Assembly: GCA_031287565.1 (NCBI GenBank)
Contig: JAITSS010000077.1
Coordinates: 1-57,367, forward strand
Direction of reading: 5' to 3'
Source of the DNA: Desulfobulbaceae bacterium
GTDB lineage: Bacteria; Desulfobacterota; Desulfobulbia; Desulfobulbales; Desulfocapsaceae
Length of the DNA stretch: 57,367 nt
Under the pieces are notes generated by a model that ran no database searches, had not been told where the DNA came from, and worked only from the letters and a program-made list of their open reading frames with translations. The position numbers and the translations under genes are program-made. This document shows, piece after piece, positions 1 through 8,354 of the stretch. The first letter of the stretch is position 1. Each line of letters begins with the position of its first letter.

Positions 1-113
1 CGGAAAACTATATGCTTTTCTAAAAATAAAGATATCCATAAAGCGGTCATTGGAACATTTATAAACACTTTCTTCTTCGATAGAAAATTATGCGCCTCAA
101 CCATTTTGTGACA

Positions 114-308
114 TCACCGAAAAAGTTCGGCCAGGGTATCTAAAAATAAGCTTTTGCCAAAGCGGCGCGGGCGGGAGAGAAAATATGCGCTTCCAGCTTC
201 AATCAACTGCAAGGCAAAAGCCGTTTTATCGACATAATAAAAATTATCTTCACGAATCTTCTGAAAAGTCTGAATACCGATGGGCAATTTGCGCTTTTTA
301 GTCATCAT
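114..308 (-). pseudogene. Truncated AAA-ATPase-like (PF09820 type) N-terminal fragment
   Basis: The 64 residues match the start of the large AAA-ATPase-like/PD-(D/E)XK family common in gut and anaerobic bacteria. They contain the opening [13 protein letters not shown], the YVDKT motif and the P-loop-like [15 protein letters not shown]. Family members normally run to about 500 residues, but this frame stops directly after the P-loop region. None of the three frames from 1 to 113 continues the family in a way I can recognise. I read it as a degraded remnant. No Shine-Dalgarno sequence is evident before the tandem ATG at 308/305. A shortened but expressed peptide cannot be excluded. Confidence 0.65.
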
Positions 309-428
309 ATTTTTGCGTGTTGGGAAAGGAGACGGAGCGCTGACAGGCGTAACAATGCGCTCGTCTCATGCTTACCGAAGCCATTGCCCGCTGTCAATGA
401 AATCGCGTCCATCCAGGCCGCGTTCCAT

Positions 429-470
429 TGCGGCTGTTTACCTGACAAAAATATATTAAATATGGTCAGG
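429..470 (+). promoter_or_regulatory. Candidate promoter with overlapping inverted repeat upstream of the DUF3798 genes
   Basis: A TTGCGG (429-434) and TATATT (453-458) pair with an 18-bp spacer lies about 130 bp before the first DUF3798 start. CCTGAC (441-446) and GTCAGG (465-470) form inverted arms around the AT-rich -10 region, a layout typical of a repressor or activator site. The rest of 309-587 holds no gene I can support. The assignment is by eye. Confidence 0.3.
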
Positions 471-587
471 CTGATTTTGTACACCGACCTTTTATAAGCC
501 GACAAATAGGTGATACACTGGGCCTGGTCGGTCATGGATGACCATGCGGTGTTTCAGAAGAGATGCGGCGCGAAGGGGGAAATCGCC

Positions 588-1790
588 ATGCGTGAATTTC
601 GGTTGAGAGTGTTCGCCGTGCTGTTTTTTTGCAGTGTGTTTCTCCCCGTCGCCGACGGCTTGGCGGCGGCCTTTCACATCGGTCTGATGACTGGCTCCGG
701 CGTACAGAGCAGTGATGAAATGCTGGCGGCGCGCAAACTCATCGACCTCTATGGCGACGCCAATCACGGCGGCATGGTGCGCCATATCACCTATCCGGAC
801 AATTTTCTGCACGACATGGAAACGACCATCGGCCTGCTGGTCGCCCTGGCCGATGACCCGCTGATGAAAGTTATCATTGCCTGCCAGGCCGTGCCCGGCA
901 CCGCCGACGCCTTCAGGCAGATCAAAATCAAGCGTCCGGATATTCTCTGTCTGGCCGCCGAATCGCAGGAAGACACCCGGTTTATCGGCACCGCCGCCGA
1001 TTTGTTGGTCAATTCCGATTTCGTCGCTCGCGGCTACCTGATTCCCTATGCCGCCAAATTGCTCGGCGCCAAAACCTTTGTGCACATTTCCTTTCCCCGC
1101 CACATGATTAACGAAACCATGGGGCGGCGTCGCCTCATCATGGAGCGGGCCTGCGACGATCTGGGGCTGCGTTTCGTCTATGAAAAAGCGCCCGACCCGA
1201 CCGGTGTGGCCGGTATCGACGGGGCGCGGCGCTATATCACCGAACAGGTGCCGAAATGGTTGAAACTCTATGGCAAGGATACGGCCTTTTTCTGCACCAA
1301 CGACGCCCATACCGAGCCGCTCTTACGGCAGTTGGCGGCGCATGGCGGCTACTTCATTGAGGCCGATATGCCGTCGCTTCTGATGGGCTATCCGGCGGCT
1401 TTTGGCATTACACTGAATCAGAATTCCGATGACTGGGGCGCTTTGCTGAAAAACGTCGAGCAGTCGGTGGTCAAGGCTGGCGCCAGTGGACGGATGGGCG
1501 TCTGGGCCGCGCCTTTGGCCTATGCCGACATTGTAGCTCTGACGGAATTTGGCCGGATGGTTGTGATGGGTCAGGCGAAAAAAAACGATATGCGGGCGCT
1601 TCTTGCCTGTTACGAAAAAGCGTCTCCGAACGGCGCGTGGCAGGCGCGTCGCTACATTGATCGGGCAATCGGGAAAACCATGAACAACTGCCTGCTCATC
1701 CGTCAGGACACCTATATTTTCGGCAAAGGTTTTTTGGGTCTGACCGATACGATTATACCGGACAAATATCTTGCGACGCCGCATCAATGA
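588..1790 (+). CDS. DUF3798 periplasmic binding-protein-like protein, Sec-exported
   Basis: This 400-residue protein belongs to DUF3798 (PF12683), a family resembling type 1 periplasmic solute-binding proteins and lacking an established function. The start is placed at 588 rather than further upstream because GAAGGGGG lies 7 bases before it. The protein then begins with a good Sec signal peptide (basic MREFRLR, hydrophobic core, cleavage near residue 26 after an AxA-like stretch). The mature part starts FHIGLMTGSG and carries the conserved GGMVRHITYPDNF segment, which is nearly shared with the next gene. No ABC permease or ATPase adjoins. Its downstream neighbours are a paralogue, a hybrid kinase and an HD-GYP regulator, which suggests ligand sensing rather than uptake; that role is inference. 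Confidence 0.85.
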   Translation: MREFRLRVFAVLFFCSVFLPVADGLAAAFHIGLMTGSGVQSSDEMLAARKLIDLYGDANHGGMVRHITYPDNFLHDMETTIGLLVALADDPLMKVIIACQAVPGTADAFRQIKIKRPDILCLAAESQEDTRFIGTAADLLVNSDFVARGYLIPYAAKLLGAKTFVHISFPRHMINETMGRRRLIMERACDDLGLRFVYEKAPDPTGVAGIDGARRYITEQVPKWLKLYGKDTAFFCTNDAHTEPLLRQLAAHGGYFIEADMPSLLMGYPAAFGITLNQNSDDWGALLKNVEQSVVKAGASGRMGVWAAPLAYADIVALTEFGRMVVMGQAKKNDMRALLACYEKASPNGAWQARRYIDRAIGKTMNNCLLIRQDTYIFGKGFLGLTDTIIPDKYLATPHQ

Positions 1791-1836
1791 TCGACGAACG
1801 CGGACGGGTGATGCCGGCCTGAACAGGGGCGAACAT

Positions 1837-3072
1837 ATGACATATTCACGCAGAACCATCATCAAAGCGGCGGTTTCAGCTACGGCGCTTTCTGTGGTCA
1901 GCGCCTGGCTGGCTGGCAGACAGACGGTCTTGGCCGATACGGGCGGGGCGAACGGCCCGGCGCGTTTTCATATCGGCATCGTCACCGGCAGCAGCAATCA
2001 GGGAGCGGAGGACCCGTTGGGCGCTTTGGAAATGATTCGGCTTTATGGCGACGCGCGGCAGGGCGGCATGGTGCGCCACGTCACCTACCCGGATAATTTC
2101 ACCGAAAAATACGAGGACACCACCGCGATCATCGCCGCCATGGCCGATGACCCGCTGGTGAAAGCGGTGGTGGTCAACCAGGCCGTGCCGGGCACCGCCG
2201 CCGGTTTTCGCCGCATCAAGGAAAAACGTCGTGATGTCATCTGCCTGGCTGGCGGCATTATGGAAGACCCGGATATCATCGGCGGCGTCGCCGATTTCGC
2301 CATCGAGGCCGATTTCATTTCCCGTGGCTACCTGATTCCGCACACCGCTAAGCGATTGGGCGCCAAGACTTTTGTCCACATCTCGTTTCCGCGCCACATG
2401 ACCTACGAAATGCTGTCGCGGCGGCGGGAAATTATGGAAGCGGCCTGCCAGGATTTGGGCCTTCGTTTTGTCGCCATCGACGCGTTTGACCCGCTTGCGA
2501 CCAGTGTCGCCGAGGCGCGCGCCCATATCATGGAAGCCTTTCCCGGCTGGCTGCAAGAATATGGCGAGGCGACCGCCTTCTTCTGCACCAACGACGCGCA
2601 CACCGCGCCGCTCTTAAAACAAATCGCCCGCTACGGCGGCTACTTTATTGAGGCCGATATTCCCTCGCCGATGATGGGTTATCCAGAGGCGTTTGATGTC
2701 GATTTGTCCGGCGAGACTGATGATTGGGCGGCGATTCTGCAGAAAGTCGAAAAGGCGGTAGTCAAGGCTGGTGGCGGCGGCAGGATGGGCACCTGGGCCT
2801 ACTCGCTGGGATTCTGCCAAACCGCCGGGATCGCCGAGTTTGGCCGCTTGATCGTCGAGGGGAAAAGCACGCTGTCCAGTCCGCGCGATGTGGTGAAATG
2901 TTTTGAGCGCTTTTCGCCCGGCGCTTGCTGGAACGGCACATTCTATACCGATTTAGTCACCGGAAAACCAATGCGCACGCTCTTTTTAGTGTACCAGGAC
3001 ACCTATATTTTCGGCAAAGGCTACATGAACGCGACCGACGTCGAAATTCCCGACCGGTTTCTGTCTCTATAA
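1837..3072 (+). CDS. DUF3798 periplasmic binding-protein-like protein with Tat signal
   Basis: This is a 411-residue paralogue of the preceding gene and aligns along its whole length (GGMVRHVTYPDNF, AFFCTNDAHTAPLL, DTYIFGKGY). The start at 1837 follows AGGGGCG. It opens with TYSRRTIIKAA and a hydrophobic stretch, fitting a twin-arginine signal peptide, whereas the first copy has a plain Sec signal. It begins 46 bases after the first gene ends and is followed 14 bases later by the kinase gene, so the genes are probably co-transcribed. Export through Tat would imply folding in the cytoplasm, perhaps with a cofactor, but no cofactor motif is visible. Confidence 0.85.
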   Translation: MTYSRRTIIKAAVSATALSVVSAWLAGRQTVLADTGGANGPARFHIGIVTGSSNQGAEDPLGALEMIRLYGDARQGGMVRHVTYPDNFTEKYEDTTAIIAAMADDPLVKAVVVNQAVPGTAAGFRRIKEKRRDVICLAGGIMEDPDIIGGVADFAIEADFISRGYLIPHTAKRLGAKTFVHISFPRHMTYEMLSRRREIMEAACQDLGLRFVAIDAFDPLATSVAEARAHIMEAFPGWLQEYGEATAFFCTNDAHTAPLLKQIARYGGYFIEADIPSPMMGYPEAFDVDLSGETDDWAAILQKVEKAVVKAGGGGRMGTWAYSLGFCQTAGIAEFGRLIVEGKSTLSSPRDVVKCFERFSPGACWNGTFYTDLVTGKPMRTLFLVYQDTYIFGKGYMNATDVEIPDRFLSL

Positions 3073-3086
3073 GGGGGCGATAAATC

Positions 3087-5882
3087 GTGAGACATTTCCG
3101 GGAAACCATCCGTGCCGAGTTCTGGCGCTTGTTCTTTGTCTGCGCCGCCTTTCTCATCATGACCGTGGCGGGCTACTATTACGCCGCTGGCGTGGTCAAA
3201 GAGCAGATCGACCTGTACGGCAGAAGCGCCATGCAGGGCTATCAGTACACCATGCGTTCGTGGATCTTGGCGCACGAGGCGGCCCTGCGGCATGTGGCGT
3301 CTTCGGTTTCCATGGCCATTGCCCGTGGCGACGACGCCGACGAGTTGCAGCGAATCCTGAAGGTCTGGAGCGACGTGTTTCAGCATCAAAGCGACATTAA
3401 AGACATTTTCAAATCACTCTACGGCGTTCTTGAGGGCAATTATATCGACGGAACCAACTGGATACCCAGGGAATTTTACAATCCGAAGACCGCGCCGTGG
3501 GCGCGCCGCGCCCTGCTTGATCCCGATAACATTTCGTTTGTCACCAGCATCGATCCGCGTAGCGGTGAGGCGGTCGGGGTCTTTTCCATGGCGGTTTCCG
3601 ACGAGCACGGCGACCACGGCGTTCTGGCCATTGATTTTCTGCTGAACCCGATCATCGAAGAAGTCAAGGCGTATCGGGTCGCCGCCGGTGGCTTCGGCAT
3701 GTTGCTGGATGATTCCTTCAACGCGCTGACCTATCCCGACGCTCAGTATCACGACGACAACATTGAAGAAATTCCTGGATTTGCCGGGGTCGCCGCTCGC
3801 CTGAAAACTTTGGCCGATAGCGGCGGCGACGGCATCCTGTGCCTGGAACACATCACCATCGGCGGCTCGCGCCATATCGCCTTTTTCAGCCGTCTGCAAA
3901 ACGGCTGGTATCTGGGCTTGGTCGCGCCGACGCGCCACTACTACGCCAAGGTTTTTGAAATGGCGCCGGTCATGGCGGCCTTGGGTTCCATTCTGGCCGC
4001 GATCCTCTGCGCGATTCTGCTGAAGATTTCCCGCGCCCGCGACTATTACGAAGAGGAAAGCCGTATGAAATCGTCATTTCTGGCCAGCGTCAGCCACGAA
4101 ATCCGCACGCCGATGAACGCCATCATCGGCATGAGCGAATTGGCCAAGCGCGACTACGGTCAACCGCAGGCGCTGGGCTATATCGACGAAATCAGAAAGG
4201 CCGGACAGAGCCTTTTGGCCATCATCAACGATATTTTAGACCTGTCGCGGGCCGAATCGGGCAAGCTGCCGATCGCCGCCGACAAGTATAAAACCGTGAC
4301 ACTGTTCAGTGACGTTCTCTCGGTGATTTACGCCTATCTGGGCGAAAAGAAGCTGGAGTTGCGCTTTGATATTTTCCCTGGCATTCCGTCGGTCTTGGTT
4401 GGCGATCAGGCGCGGCTGCGGCAGATTCTCTTAAATCTCTTATCGAACGCCATTAAATATACGCCGGAGGGTTTTATCGAATTCACGGCGAAAGGCGAGA
4501 GGCGTTCGTCCGAGGAAATCATGCTGACGTTTACGGTGCGCGACAGCGGCGTTGGCATCCGCGCATCCGATGTCGCGCGGCTGTTCGGTGATTTTGTGCG
4601 CGTCGATGAAAAGGCCAACAACAACGTCATCGGCGCTGGTCTGGGATTGTCGATCGCCCGCAACCTGAGCCGCGCCATGGGCGGTGATATTGTTGTCGCC
4701 AGCGAATACGGCCAAGGCTCGACCTTCACCGCCACCTTGGTTCAGAAAGTGGCCGACCCGACGCCGATTGGCCCCAGCGACAGTTGGCATGAACAGCGGA
4801 GCGAGCGGCGCGGAGAAGAAAAAGAAAAAATCGCCATAGCCGCTAAAACCGACAACACCCCGTTCATCGCGCCGGGTTGCCGGGCGCTGGTGGTCGATGA
4901 TGTCGCCTTCAATCTGGCGGTGGCCAAGGGTCTGCTCGCCACCTGGCAGCTCGATATTCACACCTGCCAGAGCGGTCAGGAAGCGCTCGACCTTTTGGCC
5001 GAGGGCGAATACGACATGATTTTCATGGATCACATGATGCCGGAAATGGACGGTATCGAGGCCACCCGCCGCCTGCGCACCATGAATGAGAAATTGCGAA
5101 AAATCCCGGTGATCGCCCTGACCGCCAACGCCATGACCGGGATGCGCGAGTTGTTTCTGAAGAGCGGCTTCGACGATTTTCTGTCAAAACCCATCGAAAT
5201 TGAGCGGCTCCAGGAAATCATGGCCAAATGGGTGCCGGAGGCGAAAAAGCGGCCCCTGACCGAGGTGTCTGATGACGAATTCGGTCAGGATGAAAGCGTC
5301 ATCGCCATCGCCGGTCTGAACGCCAAAAAGGGCATTGCCACGATAGGCGGTTCCGAAGCGGCCTATATCGACGCCCTGGGCATTTATTGCCGTGATGTCG
5401 AGACCCATCTGCCAATGCTCTCCGCCTTGCCGTCCACGGACACCATGTCCGCCTTCATCACCCAGGTGCACGGCCTGAAAAGCGCTTCGGCTAACGTCGG
5501 CGCCAAGGCGATTGCCGAAACCGCCGCCATCCTGGAAGACGCTGGACGCCGAGACGACATGGAAGTGATCCGCGCCCGGCTGGAAGGTTTTCGCGTCGAG
5601 ATCACGGCGATGACTGAAAAAATCCGCGCCTTTCTCCGTGAGCGCAGCCACGTGGGCGGCGATGCGGCTTCCCTGGAGAGCGCCGCGCTGCAAGAGTCGC
5701 TCGCGGGCTTGGCTGAGGCGCTCACCGCCCGGAACATCGGCGAAATTGATCGCTTACTTGAGGCGATCATGGCCGAAAGCCTCGACGAACAATCACGGGA
5801 AATCATGCAGCGGCTTTCCACCCAGGTGCTTCTGGCCGAATTCGATGAGGCCCTGGCCCTGCTTGATGATGTGCGAAAATGA
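3087..5882 (+). CDS. Hybrid sensor histidine kinase with extracytoplasmic sensor, REC and HPt domains
   Basis: This 931-residue membrane kinase starts at GTG 3087 behind AAGGGGGCG. The order is a membrane segment near residues 14-34, a periplasmic region of about 250 residues that could be a Cache-type sensor, and a second membrane segment near 295-315. HisKA follows with SHEIRTPMN (phosphorylated His337), then HATPase_c (N box LLNLLSNAIKYTPEG, G boxes DSGVGI and GAGLGLSIA). A receiver domain has acceptor Asp648 in FMDHMMPEMDG, and a C-terminal HPt domain has His795 in QVHGLKSAS. The arrangement supports a His-Asp-His relay that needs an external response regulator, and the next gene encodes one. 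The two DUF3798 proteins upstream are plausible ligand-presenting partners (inference). Confidence 0.93.
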   Translation: MRHFRETIRAEFWRLFFVCAAFLIMTVAGYYYAAGVVKEQIDLYGRSAMQGYQYTMRSWILAHEAALRHVASSVSMAIARGDDADELQRILKVWSDVFQHQSDIKDIFKSLYGVLEGNYIDGTNWIPREFYNPKTAPWARRALLDPDNISFVTSIDPRSGEAVGVFSMAVSDEHGDHGVLAIDFLLNPIIEEVKAYRVAAGGFGMLLDDSFNALTYPDAQYHDDNIEEIPGFAGVAARLKTLADSGGDGILCLEHITIGGSRHIAFFSRLQNGWYLGLVAPTRHYYAKVFEMAPVMAALGSILAAILCAILLKISRARDYYEEESRMKSSFLASVSHEIRTPMNAIIGMSELAKRDYGQPQALGYIDEIRKAGQSLLAIINDILDLSRAESGKLPIAADKYKTVTLFSDVLSVIYAYLGEKKLELRFDIFPGIPSVLVGDQARLRQILLNLLSNAIKYTPEGFIEFTAKGERRSSEEIMLTFTVRDSGVGIRASDVARLFGDFVRVDEKANNNVIGAGLGLSIARNLSRAMGGDIVVASEYGQGSTFTATLVQKVADPTPIGPSDSWHEQRSERRGEEKEKIAIAAKTDNTPFIAPGCRALVVDDVAFNLAVAKGLLATWQLDIHTCQSGQEALDLLAEGEYDMIFMDHMMPEMDGIEATRRLRTMNEKLRKIPVIALTANAMTGMRELFLKSGFDDFLSKPIEIERLQEIMAKWVPEAKKRPLTEVSDDEFGQDESVIAIAGLNAKKGIATIGGSEAAYIDALGIYCRDVETHLPMLSALPSTDTMSAFITQVHGLKSASANVGAKAIAETAAILEDAGRRDDMEVIRARLEGFRVEITAMTEKIRAFLRERSHVGGDAASLESAALQESLAGLAEALTARNIGEIDRLLEAIMAESLDEQSREIMQRLSTQVLLAEFDEALALLDDVRK

Positions 5883-5933
5883 TAGGGAAAAAATCTCCGG
5901 CTACCACGAAACTCAGGATGAGTGAGGAACGAT

Positions 5934-6995
5934 ATGAAAGAACGAGCGACGATTTTCGTCATTGATGACGACATTACCAATCTGGTTTTCGCGAAAAAGG
6001 CCCTGGCCGAGAATTACGACGTGTTCACCGCGCCGTCGGCGGCCAAAATGCTGGCGCTTTTTGAGAACAAGATTCCGGATATTATCCTTTTGGATGTCGA
6101 TATGCCGGATATTGACGGCTACGCGGCGATCAAAATTCTGAAAAACAATCCGAAAACCCAGCATATTCCCATCATTTTTCTGACCGCGAAAAACGACCCG
6201 GCCAGTGAGCTGGAAGGGCTGTCGCTGGGGGCGGTCGATTACATTTCCAAGCCATTTTCCCTGCCGCTTTTGCGCAAGCGCATCGAAGTGCATCTGCAAT
6301 TAAAGGAATTCACCGACCATCTGCAAGACATGGTCGAGGCCAAGACCAAATCGGTTCTTAAATTGCAGAACAAGATTTTAGGCACCGTGGCTGAATTGGT
6401 CGAATCGCGCGACGATGTGACCGGCACCCACATCCAAGGCACCACCCGATGCCTCGGCTACCTGCTGGCGGCGCTTAGGGAAAGCGAGGAATATAAAGAG
6501 GAAATCGCCCTGTGGGATACCGACCTGATCGTCCAGTCGGCGCAACTGCACGATGTCGGCAAAATCTCGATCAAAGACAGCATCCTGCAAAAACCCGGCA
6601 AACTGACGCCGGAAGAATTCGAGAAAATGAAAGGCCATGTCGAAGCCGGAGTGCGCATCATCGACCAGATCGCCGGCGACGATGAAGAGAGCGATTTTCT
6701 GAATTACGCCAAGCTGCTGGTCGGCTACCACCATGAAAAATGGAATGGTAAGGGCTATCCCTACGGTCTGGCCGGGGAGAATATTCCGCTGTTGGGCCGA
6801 TTGATGGCCATTGCCGATGTCTACGACGCCCTGACCTCGAAACGCCAATATAAAGAGGCCTTCTCGCATGAAAAGGCGGTGAAAATCATGAGCGAGGAGG
6901 CCGGCTCGCACTTCGACCCGAATCTGATTAAAGTGTTTCTCAGGATTGCTGATAAGTTGCCGGAACAGCGGGATGAAAATCTGCGGAACGGTTAA
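5934..6995 (+). CDS. Response regulator with REC and HD-GYP domains (cyclic-di-GMP phosphodiesterase type)
   Basis: This 353-residue protein has an N-terminal receiver domain (acidic DDD near residue 12, acceptor Asp54 in LLDVDMPDIDG, conserved TAK and Lys near 104). A linker follows, then an HD-GYP domain with QLHDVGKI and HHEKWNGKGYP. HD-GYP enzymes hydrolyse cyclic di-GMP, and the metal-binding HD and the GYP signature are intact. I prefer ATG 5934, preceded by GTGAGGAAC, over the in-frame GTG at 5922. It lies 51 bases after the hybrid kinase and is the natural acceptor of that kinase's HPt phosphate, coupling the sensed signal to cyclic di-GMP turnover. Confidence 0.92.
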   Translation: MKERATIFVIDDDITNLVFAKKALAENYDVFTAPSAAKMLALFENKIPDIILLDVDMPDIDGYAAIKILKNNPKTQHIPIIFLTAKNDPASELEGLSLGAVDYISKPFSLPLLRKRIEVHLQLKEFTDHLQDMVEAKTKSVLKLQNKILGTVAELVESRDDVTGTHIQGTTRCLGYLLAALRESEEYKEEIALWDTDLIVQSAQLHDVGKISIKDSILQKPGKLTPEEFEKMKGHVEAGVRIIDQIAGDDEESDFLNYAKLLVGYHHEKWNGKGYPYGLAGENIPLLGRLMAIADVYDALTSKRQYKEAFSHEKAVKIMSEEAGSHFDPNLIKVFLRIADKLPEQRDENLRNG

Positions 6996-7069
6996 GGAAA
7001 CGCTGATTGATTCCGCCTGCCGGTCGCGGACAGACCAGGCAGGCGGTTGAGGTGTTCATCAGCGTTTCC
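6996..7069. repeat. Compound inverted repeat (nested hairpin) between convergent genes
   Basis: A 12-bp outer arm GGAAACGCTGAT (6996-7007) pairs with ATCAGCGTTTCC (7058-7069). Inside it, CCGCCTGCC (7013-7021) pairs with GGCAGGCGG (7038-7046), and GGTC pairs with GACC in the centre. It begins directly after the HD-GYP stop codon and sits before the convergent DUF3786 gene. There is no long T run, so it is not a classical intrinsic terminator. Its size and exact terminal repeats fit a REP/MITE-like element. No second full copy was seen in the window. Confidence 0.6.
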
Positions 7070-7102
7070 CTAACGGCGACGCTGGAATTTTCTGGCGGAT
7101 GT

Positions 7103-7741
7103 TTAATCGCCGGAACACGTCTCGTTTTTGGCGGCGACGGTCAGCCTATCGCATATTTCGCAGGCCAGGCAAAAGACCATATCCAGCGGCAGTTTTCCAA
7201 CCAGACCCTGATCAAAGAGCAGGTTCGCCGTCGCCGGAAACTCGTCATCACCCAACCAATATACTACGCTTACAACCAGATCGGCGGTGATGGCGAAGCG
7301 AAAGGCGGCGTCGCCCATGGCGATTGGTTCGCCGCGCCGCGCTCGGCAGGCTGCCGCGAAACGGGCGAGGTCGTTGCCGCAGGCGGCGCTGATTTGCGCT
7401 GTTGGGATTTGATGCGGGCCGCGAAAAAAGCTGGCGCCACCGGGGAAGTCTTTCTCTGATACCCAGACGCCGCTGATGGCGATGGCCGTTGGATGTAGCA
7501 GATACCAGATGACGAACAGGGAGAACATCCCCGGCTGGCTTGCCGGTTTTGCCGCCGCGCCGGATAATGCCGCCGGTATGACGCTGACGAGGCGATTTCG
7601 CCCGTCAACGATGTAGTCGTCATGCCAGACGCGGAGGCGATAGAGGCCCGCCGCATGGCTGGCGCGTCCGCCGACGCACAGTTGTTCTGGCGTCGCCAGC
7701 GCCAGTTCCTCGAAATATCGGGCGTCAATCCAGGATTTCAT
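7103..7741 (-). CDS. DUF3786 domain-containing protein
   Basis: The 212-residue protein carries in its C-terminal half the pattern of DUF3786: GDAAFRF, a hydrophobic strand VVSVVYWLGDDEFPA, then NLLFDQ and a Leu/Pro-rich end. This family occurs mainly in anaerobes such as deltaproteobacteria and clostridia, often near corrinoid or methyl-transfer genes. Its biochemical role is not established. No signal peptide is evident. It starts 36 bases after the end of the upstream lipoprotein gene on the same strand, so the two probably form an operon. No corrinoid gene lies next to it here. Confidence 0.75.
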   Translation of the reverse strand: MKSWIDARYFEELALATPEQLCVGGRASHAAGLYRLRVWHDDYIVDGRNRLVSVIPAALSGAAAKPASQPGMFSLFVIWYLLHPTAIAISGVWVSEKDFPGGASFFRGPHQIPTAQISAACGNDLARFAAACRARRGEPIAMGDAAFRFAITADLVVSVVYWLGDDEFPATANLLFDQGLVGKLPLDMVFCLACEICDRLTVAAKNETCSGD

Positions 7742-7777
7742 CGTTTTCTCGCTCCAAAAAGCGCCGGGTATTTTGCC

Positions 7778-8257
7778 TCAATCGCGAAAGGCCGCGCCCG
7801 CCGGGCGTTCCGGGCCGACAATCGTTAGGCGTTTCTCGTCGCCCTCGCCGTAGCGGACATACACCTGGCCGTAACGGACGTACATCGCGCCGATAGGGTT
7901 TCTGCTTCGGTCCGGCACGACCATGCCACTGTAGATGATGATTCCATGCACCCAATCGTCGTAATGACCGTTGGCGATTCGGAATTGGCGCAGCCAGTTT
8001 TTCAGTTGCGCCTCGGTCAGGTCGATTTCCGTCCAATACAGGCCATCCAGTGTCCAATCGCGGTCAAGGGCCAAAAGGGCGTCCGGCTCGTGGTCGGGGC
8101 CGGTATAAAAATAGCGGTATCGCGGCAAGACCTGGCCCTGGGTGAATATCGCTTCGACCCTGAAGTCGCGGCTCAGCTCAGTGTAGCGGGGCAGTGTCGC
8201 GCAGCCAATAAAGAGCGGCAAAAGCGCCAGCAGGGTCAACATCGGGCCGGTGCGCAT
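7778..8257 (-). CDS. Conserved lipoprotein of unknown function
   Basis: This 159-residue protein starts at ATG 8257 with an AGGACAGGAG stretch just before it; a longer reading frame upstream has no lipoprotein signal at its beginning. Residues 1-20 form a lipoprotein signal ending in the lipobox LFIGC. The mature part has no domain I recognise. It contains a Tyr-rich segment (RYRYFYTGPDHEPDALLALDR) and a repeated pair YVRYGQVYVRYG near the C terminus, which suggests a small beta-structure. It is probably co-transcribed with the DUF3786 gene and is divergent from the ACT-domain gene at 8355. Confidence 0.7.
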   Translation of the reverse strand: MRTGPMLTLLALLPLFIGCATLPRYTELSRDFRVEAIFTQGQVLPRYRYFYTGPDHEPDALLALDRDWTLDGLYWTEIDLTEAQLKNWLRQFRIANGHYDDWVHGIIIYSGMVVPDRSRNPIGAMYVRYGQVYVRYGEGDEKRLTIVGPERPAGAAFRD

Positions 8258-8354
8258 TCTCCTGTCCTCTCTGGGGAAGAAACGGTTGATTGATACTCGC
8301 GACTTTGCCATAGTGTCGTCGCCGAATCAACGGTATGAACACACAAGGTGACAT

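Noticed and set aside
1..113. Continuation of the AAA-ATPase-like gene in another frame
   Set aside because: The three minus-strand frames hold stops or show no family residues, so a simple frameshift is not supported.
492..1310. Long minus-strand open frame of 272 codons across the first DUF3798 gene
   Set aside because: It is antisense to a gene with clear family motifs, signal peptide and Shine-Dalgarno; GC-rich codon structure leaves such frames open.
1876..2601. Minus-strand open frame of 241 codons across the second DUF3798 gene
   Set aside because: Antisense shadow without recognisable domain or ribosome-binding site.
7007..7459. Plus-strand frame of 150 codons after the HD-GYP gene
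   Set aside because: It overlaps the inverted repeat and the DUF3786 gene, which has family motifs on the other strand.
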